This document shows positions 63,360 through 64,000 of a DNA stretch of 64,000 bases, piece by piece; within the stretch, counting starts at the first letter, position 1, and every line of letters begins with the position of its first letter. The DNA is taken from assembly GCF_025264685.1 (NCBI RefSeq), contig NZ_CP073721.1, positions 5,819,001-5,883,000 of the forward strand. Direction: 5' to 3'. The notes beneath the pieces are model-generated. The model saw only the letters and a list, made by a program, of their open reading frames with translations, did not search any database and had not been told where the DNA came from. The position numbers and the translations under genes were made by a program. The DNA is from Dactylosporangium roseum. Lineage in GTDB: Bacteria > Actinomycetota > Actinomycetes > Mycobacteriales > Micromonosporaceae.

Positions 63360-64000
63360 TCACACTTGTGCCTCCGCCTCGCTCCTGGCCGCCTCCTGCG
63401 AACGGTCGTCGGCGTGTTCGAGCACTCTGAGACATGCCAGGACGACCAACGGCGACGCCGTGGCGACGGCGGCGCCCAGCACGTTCAGCGACACGCCCTC
63501 GACCAGGCCGGCCGTGAGGGAGGCCACGACGAGCCCGGCCAGGGCGCCGCGCACCGGCGGGAACACGCCGAGGAGCCGCCGCAGGCCGCCCCAGTCGCGC
63601 AGGAGGACGAACGTCACGTACAGCACCGTTCCGAGCACCAGCACGGTGAGCGGGCTGGTGACGGTGGTGACGACGTTGGCCTCGCCGATGCGCCGGGCGA
63701 TGAAGCCCGCCGTGCCGTCCTGGGTGCGCACCAGCAGCCGCCCGACGCTGCTGCGCTGTTCCTCCGGCTGGAACAGGTCCAGGACCGCGAACCCGGCGGT
63801 GACGAACAGCGCCGCGCCGCCGGCCCAGACGAGCCGGGTGATGGTGAGCCAGCCCCCGACGGACATCGCGGCGGCGACGCAGACCCCAGCGGTGAGCGCG
63901 ACCGCGCCGGAGGCGTCGGCACCGAGGTACGGGCTGCCGACGACCACCATGCCGACCGCGCCGAGGACGGCCATCACGAACGGCCGCCAGCGCCGCTCGA
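63360..64000 (-). CDS. Membrane protein, N-terminal part outside the window
   Basis: The frame is open to the right edge, so the start is missing. The visible 213 residues hold about five hydrophobic helices in two groups, separated by a loop with DLFQPEEQRSSVGRLLVRTQ and the RRIGEAN segment, and end in an acidic tail. I associate this pattern with the large membrane proteins found beside pyrG, steA and copper-transporter genes in actinobacteria. No function can be given. It ends 119 bases before the pyrG start. Confidence 0.65.
   Translation of the reverse strand, partial: ERRWRPFVMAVLGAVGMVVVGSPYLGADASGAVALTAGVCVAAAMSVGGWLTITRLVWAGGAALFVTAGFAVLDLFQPEEQRSSVGRLLVRTQDGTAGFIARRIGEANVVTTVTSPLTVLVLGTVLYVTFVLLRDWGGLRRLLGVFPPVRGALAGLVVASLTAGLVEGVSLNVLGAAVATASPLVVLACLRVLEHADDRSQEAARSEAEAQV

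Overview
The window is high-GC DNA with actinobacterial gene order: xerD, parA, scpA, scpB, rluB, cmk and der on one strand, plus ald, pyrG, a SigE-type ECF sigma factor and an actinobacterial Vms1-like release factor. GTG and TTG starts and 4-base stop/start overlaps are common. A long inverted repeat at 50981-51075 resembles intergenic palindromes I remember from Micromonosporaceae. The best guess is an actinomycete of the Micromonosporales; this is inference, not a database match.

Bases 1-29267 are an accessory metabolic locus. After a partial AraC regulator, nine coupled genes (768-11075) encode a C7-cyclitol-type sugar-phosphate cyclase, an SDR-like protein without catalytic residues, a complete SDR, a Gfo/Idh oxidoreductase, an aldo/keto reductase, a CocE-type hydrolase, a PapA-like acyltransferase, a CoA-transferase-like protein and an MFS exporter. 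This looks like synthesis, acylation and export of a cyclitol. Two FadR-type regulators follow. A minus-strand operon (M24 hydrolase, DUF1537 kinase, HpcH aldolase) and an eleven-gene plus-strand operon (peptide-type ABC importer, second CocE hydrolase, CitE-like lyase, CaiB-type CoA-transferase, EstB-like hydrolase, two Gfo/Idh enzymes) diverge from one intergenic region. That region carries three GGTYRACC sites, two of which overlap the -35 boxes of divergent promoters. The second half looks like uptake and breakdown of a related acylated or amide-linked compound. Two strong hairpins close the locus.

Bases 29364-34930 are a decayed island next to a tRNA-Pro(GGG) gene: fragments of a surface protein, a DUF3817 protein, a DUF6431 protein and a large serine recombinase, three genes of integrative-element type, and the remains of a DISARM defence system. 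drmC is split by a third copy of an 11-bp tandem repeat, and the drmB C-terminus is fused in frame to the N-terminus of a tyrosine integrase.

Bases 35099-64000 are mostly chromosomal housekeeping: translation rescue (acVLRF1, ArfB), GTPase Der, Cmk, RluB, the SMC partners ScpA and ScpB (ScpB with a long serine-pentad N-terminal tail), ParA, a PASTA-less Ser/Thr kinase, a sigma factor with a putative membrane partner, XerD, Ald, a compact UvrA paralogue, a PaaI thioesterase, a NUDIX hydrolase and CTP synthase.
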